Below are positions 25,435 to 32,765 of a stretch of 45,158 nucleotides of DNA, one piece after another (position 1 is the first letter of the stretch; every line of letters begins with the position of its first letter). The stretch lies in NCBI RefSeq assembly GCF_017347095.1, contig NZ_JADPRZ010000025.1, forward strand, positions 1-45,158. Reading direction: 5' to 3'. Position numbers and translations under genes: made by a program. A model generated the notes under the pieces. That model saw only the letters and a program-made list of their open reading frames with translations. It did no database searches and was not told where the DNA came from. This DNA comes from Sporosarcina sp. E16_8. Its GTDB lineage: Bacteria; Bacillota; Bacilli; Bacillales_A; Planococcaceae.

Positions 25435-25463
25435 ATCATAAAGAATATTCAGTATCCTGTCAA
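25435..25463 (-). promoter_or_regulatory. Promoter of the annealing operon
   Basis: TTGACA (25463-25458) and TATGAT (25440-25435) are separated by exactly 17 bp, a near-perfect sigma-A promoter, 33 bases before the AbrB-like gene's TTG. Confidence 0.8.
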
Positions 25464-25483
25464 CTAAAAATAGCTTCCTGTTG

Positions 25484-25694
25484 TTAGCCGGAATAGTTAT
25501 TCAATAGCTCAACAAAGGACTTATAAGCATTCATTAATAGATTTTGGTTCACTACACTTTTTTCAGCTCCAACCTTTTCGAAATTCTTTATTGTCTTTAG
25601 TAAATTGTTTTATAGCTTCCCTAGCTTTCTCACTACCTTCTTCTAAGCTTTTAAGTTCTGATTGATGACTGATAAGCTCTTTTCCAAATTCAAG
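25484..25694 (-). pseudogene. Coiled-coil protein remnant, one frameshift
   Basis: About 65 residues over two frames: ISHQSELKSLEEGSEKAREA and onward, a shift near an AT-rich run around 25575, then NQNLLMNAYKSFVELLNN to a stop at 25484. It is highly charged and helical. No start codon and no upstream frame remain, so this is the 3' end of a truncated gene. Not recognised. Confidence 0.45.
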
Positions 25695-25741
25695 TTAGGA
25701 TCGAGACTTTTTTCTTTCTCTCAGAAATCCATCTTGTTGCT

Positions 25742-26250
25742 GATTTGAGGGAACAAGCGCCTTTGATCGAAATGACTCAGGAGTTGGAAGAGAAGATTCA
25801 ATCCACCTTCGAGGAGAACGATGGAAACTATAGCTACAGACGGATCCAATCCTAGTTCCATCATGATGGAACTTTCTTGTGGTTCATTCGTATGCTTAGC
25901 TCGGTTCTACCTAAAATATTCCCCGATTTTTATATTCAGTTGTTGAATGATATTTGGATTTGTTCTGGGGAAAGTGGAAGCTTAATCTTGGCCAGTTTAT
26001 CCTTAGATTCAGGGTTATCCGCCTAGATTCGATTGATATGATAATGATAGGAAGACTCAGCGATGTCAACGACCTGCAGTACGTCCTAAAACCTGTGCAT
26101 GTGAATTTATGCCGTACGTGCTAGAAGTTTATACCCCGGCGGGCCATCCAGATACTCCTCATAACCATCAGTTTAAAAGACTCACTAAATTTAGCCATAA
26201 TAAAACACCCCAGAAGTTAGATTTGGACTCTAACTTCTGGGGTGTGCAAT
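25742..26250. mobile_element. IS3-family debris in both orientations
   Basis: On the plus strand 25742-25855 reads ELEEKIQSTFEENDGNYSYR, the region before the DDE domain of an IS3 OrfB. On the minus strand about 25900-26085 reads DIAESSYHYHINRI and LAKIKLPLSPEQIQISFNN, the OrfB start with an internal stop. The 17-bp hairpin at 26205-26245 with CCCCAGAAGTTAGA resembles the end of such elements. No complete element is present. Confidence 0.65.
26205..26245. terminator. Perfect 17-bp hairpin at an IS3 end
   Basis: The arm at 26205-26221 (ACACCCCAGAAGTTAGA) is exactly complementary to 26229-26245 around a 7-base loop. It is probably the terminator/terminal structure of an IS3 element. Confidence 0.75.
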
Positions 26251-26294
26251 TTGAGTATACCCTGTTCAAACATATTCAACAAAATGATAATACA

Positions 26295-26335
26295 AGCCCC
26301 CCTCTATTGTAAGGAGGGGGCTATTTGGCGCTTAC
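26295..26335 (+). repeat. GC-rich hairpin abutting junction motif copy 4
   Basis: AGCCCCCCTC pairs with GAGGGGGCT (one bulged C), and the right arm runs straight into TATTTGGCGCTTAC (26322-26335), a one-base variant of the motif at 2705 and 3255. Confidence 0.5.
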
Positions 26336-26395
26336 CTCAAAAGGATAAGCAGCTATTTACTATTTGAATATATAGTCATCTGAAATTTAAGTTAC

Positions 26396-26661
26396 TAAAC
26401 AATAAATCTTTGAAAGCTTGCACTTCTCATAAATCCTTTTTTCGACAAGCATTGGTATTTAACTTCACATTAACTAATGGAACTAGATAAATGTAATCCT
26501 TATCTTCTCCCACTAGAAGAGGAAGATATGGTAGAGGTATTGGTCACTATAGAGTTTAGAATATCAATTCGTTCAGATAGTGTTTTCCCGGTTGCGAATA
26601 CACCATTAATGTAAAGAACATCAAAAGCAGAAAAATGAACAGGCATTGTCTCAGTATACTT
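26396..26661 (-). pseudogene. ATP-dependent DNA ligase relic
   Basis: The minus strand reads VHFSAFDVLYINGVFATGKT and LSERIDILNSIV, the FDVLY motif (IIIa) region of the adenylation domain in ATP-dependent ligases. It continues, after frame disturbances near 26510 and 26435, with YIYLVPLVNVKL and FMRSASFQRF, resembling the start and end of the OB domain. The catalytic lysine motif lies upstream and is gone; the middle of the protein is shortened. Non-functional. Confidence 0.65.
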
Positions 26662-26685
26662 TTAATTTTACTCTGATTACGATAT

Positions 26686-27449
26686 TTAATTCTTATTAAT
26701 AAATTCTTTAATCTCTTTTAATGAACTATCCGAAAGTAAATAGATGGTGTAAGTGTCTTTTACGTTCATAATTCTTCCAGTATCCTCTGTAGCCCAAAGG
26801 AACCATTCTTCTTCGTCAAGTTTGAATATATACTTCGGATACTCTATAGCAGAAATCCCTTGTTCTTTCGTTGAATCTTTGACTGCCTTAACGAATATTG
26901 CTACTTCAATTGCTTCATTTAGTTCAATATTTTCCATTTTAGCTTGTGAATTAATTTTAACCAAAGGCTTAATGTTTTCTACAAAAGTCGTAACAACTTT
27001 TCGATCAATTGTCTGTTCCTTATCGTAAATTTCAACAATAACTGCTTCTTCCTTTTCTATAGTTTTTTTTTTTCATCTATAGAAAATTCTTTACTTATTT
27101 CCACAGAACTACCTGTAACAATTCCCCTTACTCCATCATTAGGAAAAGTCTGAGTTTTGTATGTTTCAAGAACTTCAATTTCATTCATGCCGGTCCAATC
27201 ACGAATATCGGTATTTTGTATTATAAATCTGACATTGTATTCTAGCTCTGGTTCCAATCCATAATCGTTAATTTGTACGCGGAAATGTAATTCCTTATCA
27301 TTGGGGTTTTGCAGTGAACCAAATTCAACAGAAGAATTTTTAATAACAAGATGGTTTAACACTTCCCTTTCCTTTTGACAAGCAGATAGAATAATACAAA
27401 ATATACTAAGAATAATAACTGAAATAAATCTCTCTCTCAATCCCATCAT
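26686..27449 (-). CDS. Lipoprotein split at an 11-A tract
   Basis: The first frame starts at 27449 (AAAGG just upstream, so a TTG a few codons later is also possible) with a lipobox ILSAC. It contains VIKNSSVEFGSLQNPNDKEL and a beta-rich middle, then hits A11 (27073-27063) and stops five codons after entering it. Reading 12 or 9 A's instead joins directly to a second frame (IEKEEAVIVEIYDKEQ, then WFLWATEDTGRIM) ending at 26686. The whole would be about 253 residues. Transcriptional slippage on the A-tract could yield both forms. The upstream neighbour on the same strand encodes a secreted protein. Function unknown. Confidence 0.65.
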
Positions 27450-27560
27450 CCTTTCACTTCGTATATCTCCACAATTTATTATAGATAAGTAAGTGTTTGA
27501 TATGCAAGTAAACATGATATAAAACGATATAAACATATATCACCGGTCAAGCTCCCATAA

Positions 27561-27590
27561 AAAAGAGAATTCCAATGGAATCCTCTTTTA
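27561..27590 (-). terminator. Terminator after the secreted-protein gene
   Basis: A 12-bp stem with one G-T pair and a 3-base loop, with a T-run in the minus-strand transcript (27566-27558 region). It separates the secreted protein from the lipoprotein gene, so the latter may need its own promoter. Confidence 0.7.
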
Positions 27591-27600
27591 AGAACTGTAA

Positions 27601-28245
27601 TCAATTTACCTTTTTTGCATAAGGAGCAACTGACACAAGAATTTTCGAATGATTTTGTGAGATGAGCTTCCAGTAATAGAATCCACTATTATAATCGTAA
27701 GTCCACTGATAGGTGTTATAAGGTTGAATTGAGTAATTCTTTATAACACTCAGTTTGAAATAGTCTGTTTTATTAGGCGCATTAACAAAGTAACCGCTTG
27801 AAGCAGAAGAACCTAATGGAACGCTCATACTTAGACTAGAATAAGGTGGTGGGAAGCTTACATTAAGTGATACAGTAGGACCGCCACTGTCAGAATGGTA
27901 GAAACCTCCCAATGTTGGAAATCTTACTCCTCCAGATGGTTGATTTCCCGCAAAGCCTTCTGCGCTACGAGTCACTTTAGTGCCATATTCAATCTTATAG
28001 TCGCCAGGATCATTGAAAGGAGTTATTTCACTTTCATCATCTAATGATTTTGCAGACCTCAATTTGAGAAGTTCTTCCTCTGCCTGTTTTTTATGTGCTT
28101 CATCGATTTCTTCTTCTGTCATGTAAATTATGACAGGTTCGATATTACTGTCTGATTCAACAGTTGTTTTTGCAAAAGTAGCAAACCCAGTTGTGGAAAA
28201 GATGATTACAGATAGTAGAAAGGTTGTGAAAACTTTGAACTTCAT
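27601..28245 (-). CDS. Secreted protein of unknown function
   Basis: 214 residues from the ATG at 28245, which follows AAAGGAGG; the in-frame extension upstream has no ribosome binding site. Signal peptide ~1-26 (ending near TFA). Residues ~35-70 are acidic and helical (TEEEIDEAHKKQAEEELLKL). The rest is Gly, Ser, Pro and Tyr-rich and beta-like (GGPTVSLNVSFPPPYSSLSM, then WTYDYNSGFYYWKL), with no cysteines. Layout matches the secreted protein at 13318: signal, charged helix, beta-rich end. It could be a toxin, bacteriocin-like or surface-binding protein; none is demonstrated. Confidence 0.7.
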   Translation of the reverse strand: MKFKVFTTFLLSVIIFSTTGFATFAKTTVESDSNIEPVIIYMTEEEIDEAHKKQAEEELLKLRSAKSLDDESEITPFNDPGDYKIEYGTKVTRSAEGFAGNQPSGGVRFPTLGGFYHSDSGGPTVSLNVSFPPPYSSLSMSVPLGSSASSGYFVNAPNKTDYFKLSVIKNYSIQPYNTYQWTYDYNSGFYYWKLISQNHSKILVSVAPYAKKVN

Positions 28246-28477
28246 GTCTCTTCCTCCTTTTATTTTAAATAATCTAACCACAGCCTATCAATAGCATCTC
28301 CCATCATATCTCTATATTTATCCAACTCCTCTTTGAAATATTTACAAATAGGCATAATATAACAATATTGTAATTCGAAATAATAGTCAAATATTATGAA
28401 TATAATAAAAATTTTATATTTAGTAATTTCAGGAGTATAATCTCAAGTAGAAAGGTCCTATGGAAAGGGTGTTATAA

Positions 28478-28882
28478 ATGAAGATTAGTAAAACTGGAAT
28501 TTTGATAATCTTCGGTATATCTCTTTTATCTGCTTGGACTCAAAAACATCTTACATTTTTCGGAGAAAGTGAGAATTGGAGCATACACTATGAAGTCGAA
28601 AATAGTAATGATTATCGTGGAACCATTGGAAACATTAGAAATATAGGCAATGCCCCGATCCCAGAGGGGTTAGAATACTCCATTTCTAATTCGGAAGGAA
28701 GCGCTTCGTTAGAAGAAAATGGGGTTTTTACAATGCCACGAAGTAGGAATGGGTGTGTTGGCTGTACTTCTTCAAGCGAGAATTCTGAGATTGAAGCAAT
28801 CATAAAATGGGACAATAACTCAGAATTAATACCCTTGATAGCACGCGTGTTGATTAACCATAATTATGCAGCTCCGACGTGA
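28478..28882 (+). CDS. Small exported protein, lipobox cysteine lost, end replaced by IS4
   Basis: 134 codons after AAAGGG. It is a paralogue of the lipoprotein at 12879 (S-x-NW-x-I-x-Y start, SSS motif, I-x-W near the end). The position of the lipobox cysteine is tryptophan (LLSAW), so lipid attachment should be lost. An IS4 element entered at 28841/28842. Before insertion the gene ended three codons later (stop at 30114-30116, after the second duplication); now about ten IS-encoded residues form the C-terminus. A TATAAT lies at 28436-28441. It is divergent from the secreted-protein gene at 27601. Confidence 0.7.
   Translation: MKISKTGILIIFGISLLSAWTQKHLTFFGESENWSIHYEVENSNDYRGTIGNIRNIGNAPIPEGLEYSISNSEGSASLEENGVFTMPRSRNGCVGCTSSSENSEIEAIIKWDNNSELIPLIARVLINHNYAAPT
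28833..28841 (+). repeat. 9-bp target duplication of the IS4 element
   Basis: CCTTGATAG at 28833-28841 is repeated at 30100-30108, exactly outside the terminal repeats; nine base pairs suits IS4Bsu1-like elements. Confidence 0.9.
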
Positions 28883-30099
28883 TAAATCTGCCTTTGCCGT
28901 CCCATTACTTTTTTGATGCCGATGCACCATTCGATTGGTAAGTCATCACAAAGAAGCAGGCGATGGAACCCTGCGAATGACAAGCGTTTACAGTTCTCTT
29001 CTTTACTTCCGTGCACATGAAGAAATTTAAGTAAAACATACGTAATTAATGCAGGAAATAGCTGATTAAACACTGCATTTTCTGTCGTGCCGAATAATAC
29101 CGGAACGTTTAAGTTTTGCTTTATCCAACGAAAGAATGTTTCAATTGCCCAACGGGATTTGTACATGTCGGCAATTTCTTCAGCTGTCACGTTCTGAAGG
29201 CTTATGACAACACTTAATATTTTGCCTTCATAATCAGCAAACTGAACGACACGATGGCGTTTTTTTGTTTGTTTTTGCGGTGTTCCTAATGTACATGTAA
29301 AATCAGCTATCACATTAGACTCCTTGGAACGACTGCCTTTCAACGATTTCTTTCGATTTAATTGGATGTTGTCCTTTAAACGAAAAACAAAATCTTGGCC
29401 ATTTCCTGCGTAAAGATCGATCTTTTCAATCGAAAAATAAGCACGGTCACCCACGAGAATAAAACGATTGTCCTCAAGCTCTTTTCCAATTGGACCATCA
29501 TTTTTCGAACCTATCGTTTCAACGACTTTTAGGGGCATTGCCGTTTCATTCGTAAAGCCCACATGCAGTTTAATTCCTGCGCGCTCACCGTGAAAAAGTG
29601 CCCAAGGCAAGCGTGTTTTTCCTACAGTAATTGTCGTTGAGTCAATAGACAAAAGCGTTTTTGGCATCTTTAGTTTACGACGCGCGGCGCGGTTCAACTT
29701 GCCCACGATTACTTCAAAAATACGCTTAATGATTGCATAATCAAGTTTCTTTAAATGCTTCGAAAGAGACGAATGGTCGACTGAAACCAGACCGACACTG
29801 GCACCTAAATCCGCCGAGTATCTTAAACTTTTCCACTCTTTCACTGCGGCTGTGACAAGATAAGAAATGAGCACGGAAACCGTGCATTTACGAGCTGTTT
29901 CAACGTATCCAAATTCTTTTAAAATAGCTTGAATTTCATCAACAGAAAGAAAGTTTTGAACCAATGTTTGAAGCGTGGTATTCTTGTTCATGAGAGATGC
30001 CTCTTTTCGTAAATGTTGGTGTGGTAACTTACATTTTACAAGAGGCGCTCTCTTTTTGTATATATTTTATTGGAAGAACTTAGTTAATCAACACGCGTG
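28842..30099 (-). mobile_element. IS4-family insertion sequence, apparently intact
   Basis: A 1,258-bp element with perfect 17-bp inverted repeats (CACGCGTGTTGATTAAC at 28842-28858; complement at 30083-30099) and 9-bp target duplications. It holds one uninterrupted transposase gene and is the best-preserved IS in the window together with IS30, so probably a recent arrival. Confidence 0.95.
28864..29991 (-). CDS. IS4-family (IS4Bsu1-like) DDE transposase
   Basis: 375 residues. An N-terminal helical domain (~1-110) precedes the nuclease. The first catalytic aspartate is in LLSIDSTTITVGK, the second in ILVGDRAYFS, and the glutamate in the Y-(2)-R-(3)-E-(6)-K signature YKSRWAIETFFRWIKQNL. The length equals that of B. 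subtilis IS4Bsu1 transposase as I recall it. The ATG at 29991 is close to the right-hand terminal repeat with no strong promoter inside, as usual for IS elements. Confidence 0.93.
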   Translation of the reverse strand: MNKNTTLQTLVQNFLSVDEIQAILKEFGYVETARKCTVSVLISYLVTAAVKEWKSLRYSADLGASVGLVSVDHSSLSKHLKKLDYAIIKRIFEVIVGKLNRAARRKLKMPKTLLSIDSTTITVGKTRLPWALFHGERAGIKLHVGFTNETAMPLKVVETIGSKNDGPIGKELEDNRFILVGDRAYFSIEKIDLYAGNGQDFVFRLKDNIQLNRKKSLKGSRSKESNVIADFTCTLGTPQKQTKKRHRVVQFADYEGKILSVVISLQNVTAEEIADMYKSRWAIETFFRWIKQNLNVPVLFGTTENAVFNQLFPALITYVLLKFLHVHGSKEENCKRLSFAGFHRLLLCDDLPIEWCIGIKKVMGRQRQIYHVGAA

Positions 30100-30116
30100 C
30101 CTTGATAGTTAAGTAG

Positions 30117-30561
30117 TTAACTTCGGTCTCTCACAGGTTCCATCAGGTTTAGATGACATTATCTGTTTAAGATCATTGTTTCCCCCGAATACGAATGAAC
30201 AAAATATTTTAGATGAAAACTAGTTGTTAGTTAAGTATAGGAAATAGTATTTTCTTACTAAGTGGCACTACACGGTAAAAGGTAGTATCGTTAATACAAC
30301 TTACAAAATCGTTTCTTAAGAGTTGTTTTTATTGTTAAGATAATAATCATCTGCACTACCAATCAGCTATACATTTCCGCCACTACGGCATGTTAGGGAC
30401 TTTCACCCGTTAGAGAAAAGCGCTGCCAAGCGCACAAAAAGCTGCCCTGTAAAGGCAGCCGATTCTTTGCGCGATTTTACGTCTCTTTTCCTTGGCCCTG
30501 TAGTAGCTGTAGCCCCTAAATGACAATACAGTTACTTAATATATTCGAACTGCCCAGCACA
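30117..30561. other. Gene-free stretch with structured RNA-like sequence
   Basis: No gene. On the minus strand at about 30420-30360 the sequence reads like ACGGGTGAAAGTCCC followed by AACATGCCGTAGTGGCGG, reminiscent of text found in group II introns, but no reverse transcriptase or domain V was found. GCTGCC and GGCAGC (about 30448-30467) form a short hairpin. Otherwise unassigned. Confidence 0.35.
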
Positions 30562-31227
30562 TCAATAATCAATTCCGTGAACGCAATTATCATATGTCCA
30601 CTGAATGATTTTTTCATCATTATTCGTTTCGTAGAACTCTGATAACAATTGATTCCAATGCTCTAATTGCTGTTCGCTGATATTAACGATTCCTAAGCCA
30701 TTTAACATCATAATTGCGTTTGCAGAGACAATTGCTGTACGTTTATTTCCATCCCAAAATAGTTGTGTTCGCATGGCATAATACATATACTTCAAGGCTT
30801 TGTATGTTAGTGAGCCTTGGCTACCCCTAATTCCATTAATTGTAGAGACTACTTCTGATTCAATTGGAATTGTAGGTGTGTAGTCAACCCCGTGTATTCC
30901 TACATTCCCTGTTCGTAAAACGCCCCATTCCAGTGATTCATTATAGGATATAAAACTGTTTATTTTACAAGCTGTCATCAGATTAAATGTAGTATCGTTA
31001 GGTAGTTTCAATACATATTGATACGCATTTTTGAGATTGAGAATAACCTGGACATCATCCATGCTAATTCCACTTACACTCATCCCTTCTACAATTGTTT
31101 TTGTTTGTGGAAAGGTTGTGTTCACCTTTTCTAAGCGTGAAGCTGAATGGATCAGGCCAATAACACTTTTCTTTAATAAAAACTTCGATTCACGTTCATT
31201 AAGGTTGTACTTATTTGAAATAGTCAC
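30562..31227 (-). CDS. Fic-family protein with a substituted active-site histidine
   Basis: 221 residues from a GTG after GGAGGGG. The Fic motif normally H-x-F-x-D-G/A-N-x-R reads Q155-L-F-W-D-G-N-K-R163, so the catalytic base is glutamine. The remaining nucleotide-binding residues are kept. An upstream E-G pair at residues ~47-48 (TIVEGM) sits where Fic inhibitory helices lie, but lacks the usual S/T four residues earlier. I recall a Firmicutes subgroup with this Q variant. AMP-transfer by the classic mechanism is therefore doubtful. No separate antitoxin gene is adjacent. Confidence 0.85.
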   Translation of the reverse strand: MTISNKYNLNERESKFLLKKSVIGLIHSASRLEKVNTTFPQTKTIVEGMSVSGISMDDVQVILNLKNAYQYVLKLPNDTTFNLMTACKINSFISYNESLEWGVLRTGNVGIHGVDYTPTIPIESEVVSTINGIRGSQGSLTYKALKYMYYAMRTQLFWDGNKRTAIVSANAIMMLNGLGIVNISEQQLEHWNQLLSEFYETNNDEKIIQWTYDNCVHGIDY

Positions 31228-31380
31228 TATTACCCCTCCATCTTTACTCTACATTTTTAAACACCTTTATTTTACTGGAAACGGTCTACTTCGAATAAAA
31301 TTTCCCTGAACCTATCATTTTCAACAGACTTTATTGTTAGTATACAGTTCACACGTTAAGAATCATTCTGATGGATGACC

Positions 31381-31950
31381 TTAAAGGTCCAGGGCTTGAA
31401 CAGCTGCATCCATATCGTCCTGTGTGATGCCGATATACCGTAACGTAACACTCTCGGAACTATGGTTAAACATCTTCATCAAGAGCGTAATATTGGTCCC
31501 TCTCTTTATCTGATGGTAGCCGAACGTTTTTCGAAGGGAATGCGTCCCGATGTTTTCAAGACCTAACTCTTTCGCTGCATCACTCATAATTGTCCAGGCC
31601 TGGACCCGACTAATCGCTTGATTCGTCCCTTTACGGCTTCTGAATAAATAGGCTTCGGGATCCCCCTCATAATGCTGGTCAGCATACGCCTCGATCGCTT
31701 TTTTGACGCCTTTGGAAAGGGCGACCTTATTTTCCTTCCCGGTTTTTTGTTCAATCAACATCAAGTGCGAACGCACGCTGTTTTTAGGATCTAGTACATG
31801 TTTGAATTGCACCCTAATTAAATCAGAAATGCGATAGGGTGAATTGATACCAATCGTAAATAAAAGATAGTTCCTCTCGCTTTGCGCGAAAAGGATTTTT
31901 TTCATGCTGCTAATCTTTTTAAGATCCCGTATCGGTTCAACAAATTTCAT
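31381..31950 (-). CDS. Catalytic-domain-only tyrosine recombinase
   Basis: 189 residues, the length of the catalytic domain only; the SAM-like N-terminal DNA-binding domain of XerC/D-type proteins is absent. Active-site residues: R40 (SPYRISDL), K69 or K72 (EQKTGKENK), H137 and R140 (HSLRK), H163 (FNHSS) and Y172 (LRYIGI). Small recombinases like this are common on Bacillus plasmids, where they may resolve multimers. Upstream lies an array of four short inverted motifs (32014-32161) that could be its site or its operator. Confidence 0.88.
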   Translation of the reverse strand: MKFVEPIRDLKKISSMKKILFAQSERNYLLFTIGINSPYRISDLIRVQFKHVLDPKNSVRSHLMLIEQKTGKENKVALSKGVKKAIEAYADQHYEGDPEAYLFRSRKGTNQAISRVQAWTIMSDAAKELGLENIGTHSLRKTFGYHQIKRGTNITLLMKMFNHSSESVTLRYIGITQDDMDAAVQALDL

Positions 31951-32013
31951 ATGTTCAGTATCCCATTACGCAAAAGGAATACACCTCCTCACGCATTTTA
32001 ATGTACAAACACC

Positions 32014-32161
32014 AATCTAACTTAAGCTAATTTTAACATACATTAAGTTAGATTCAAATGAGCAATGAAAAAAATGCAAGGCTAAAAAACAGCTTCATCC
32101 CTTATGTATCAAGGGATGAGGCTGCTTTTGTGAATCTAACATATTTCTATTGTGTTAGATT
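32014..32161. repeat. Two nested inverted repeats built on AATCTAAC
   Basis: AATCTAACTTAA (32014-32025) is the perfect complement of 32043-32054, and AATCTAACA (32133-32141) of 32153-32161. All four share the core AATCTAAC. They lie 60-210 bp upstream of the recombinase start, flanking a terminator. Confidence 0.75.
32091..32123 (-). terminator. Terminator after the small gene at 32253
   Basis: AGCTTCATCCCTT pairs with 32111-32123 with one G-T pair around a 7-base loop; T6 follows in the minus-strand transcript. Confidence 0.8.
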
Positions 32162-32252
32162 GATTTTTTACAAATACCAGATTCATCTTATTGCATGTTA
32201 AATTATTGATTCTTTATATTAAAGTATTCGCTATGAATAGTTCGGAAACTCT

Positions 32253-32501
32253 TTAATAAGTTATTTCTAATAAATCCTTAAGTTCTTTGAGTAATTCAGG
32301 ATTTTTTTCTTTTGAAATATACTCTAATTTATGTTTATCAGGATATTGAAAGTAAACACTACCATCTTGAAAAAATGTCATGAAATACACTTTGTTATCC
32401 AAGTTTTCAGAATCAGACAAGGCAAAAATATAGTTTCCTTTTTGATTTAATTCTTTGTTTTTAAGGTTAATTTCTTTACTCGGTGGTTCTACTAATTCCA
32501 T
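32253..32501 (-). CDS. Small hypothetical protein
   Basis: 82 residues after AAGG. Charged N-terminus (PPSKEINLKNKELNQKGN), then a beta-like middle (NKVYFMTFFQDGSVYFQYPD) and a helical end (NPELLKELKDLLEITY). No signal peptide, no cysteine. Has its own terminator, so it is probably a single-gene unit. Not recognised. Confidence 0.6.
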   Translation of the reverse strand: MELVEPPSKEINLKNKELNQKGNYIFALSDSENLDNKVYFMTFFQDGSVYFQYPDKHKLEYISKEKNPELLKELKDLLEITY

Positions 32502-32655
32502 TTTATCAACCTTCCGTATTGTCTATATCTATATTTTAGAACGTAAGAAGCCTCTCCGATGAAGATGGCTTTCCCTTTTTTGTCCGCTTAAGACGGTCAG
32601 GTAAACAAACCTAAACCGATTAGAATAGTTCTATAGATGATGATGTAAATAATTA

Positions 32656-32698
32656 AAAAACCCAGTTGTTCTTCACATGTGAAGGTAGCTGGGTTTTT
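32656..32698. terminator. Terminator at the end of the conjugation operon
   Basis: AAAAACCCAG (32656-32665) pairs with CTGGGTTTTT (32689-32698), with an inner CTTCACATGTGAAG palindrome. Works in both directions and closes the minus-strand operon that ends at 32766. Confidence 0.85.
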
Positions 32699-32765
32699 AA
32701 AGTTGGATGTGTAAAATAACGCTTAAATACAGCGCAAATTACCGCTTAAGTTACAGGCCAGAGAA

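Noticed and set aside
26109..26312. A 67-codon plus-strand frame
   Set aside because: It runs through the perfect hairpin of an IS3 end, has no ribosome binding site, and its sequence is explained by IS debris.
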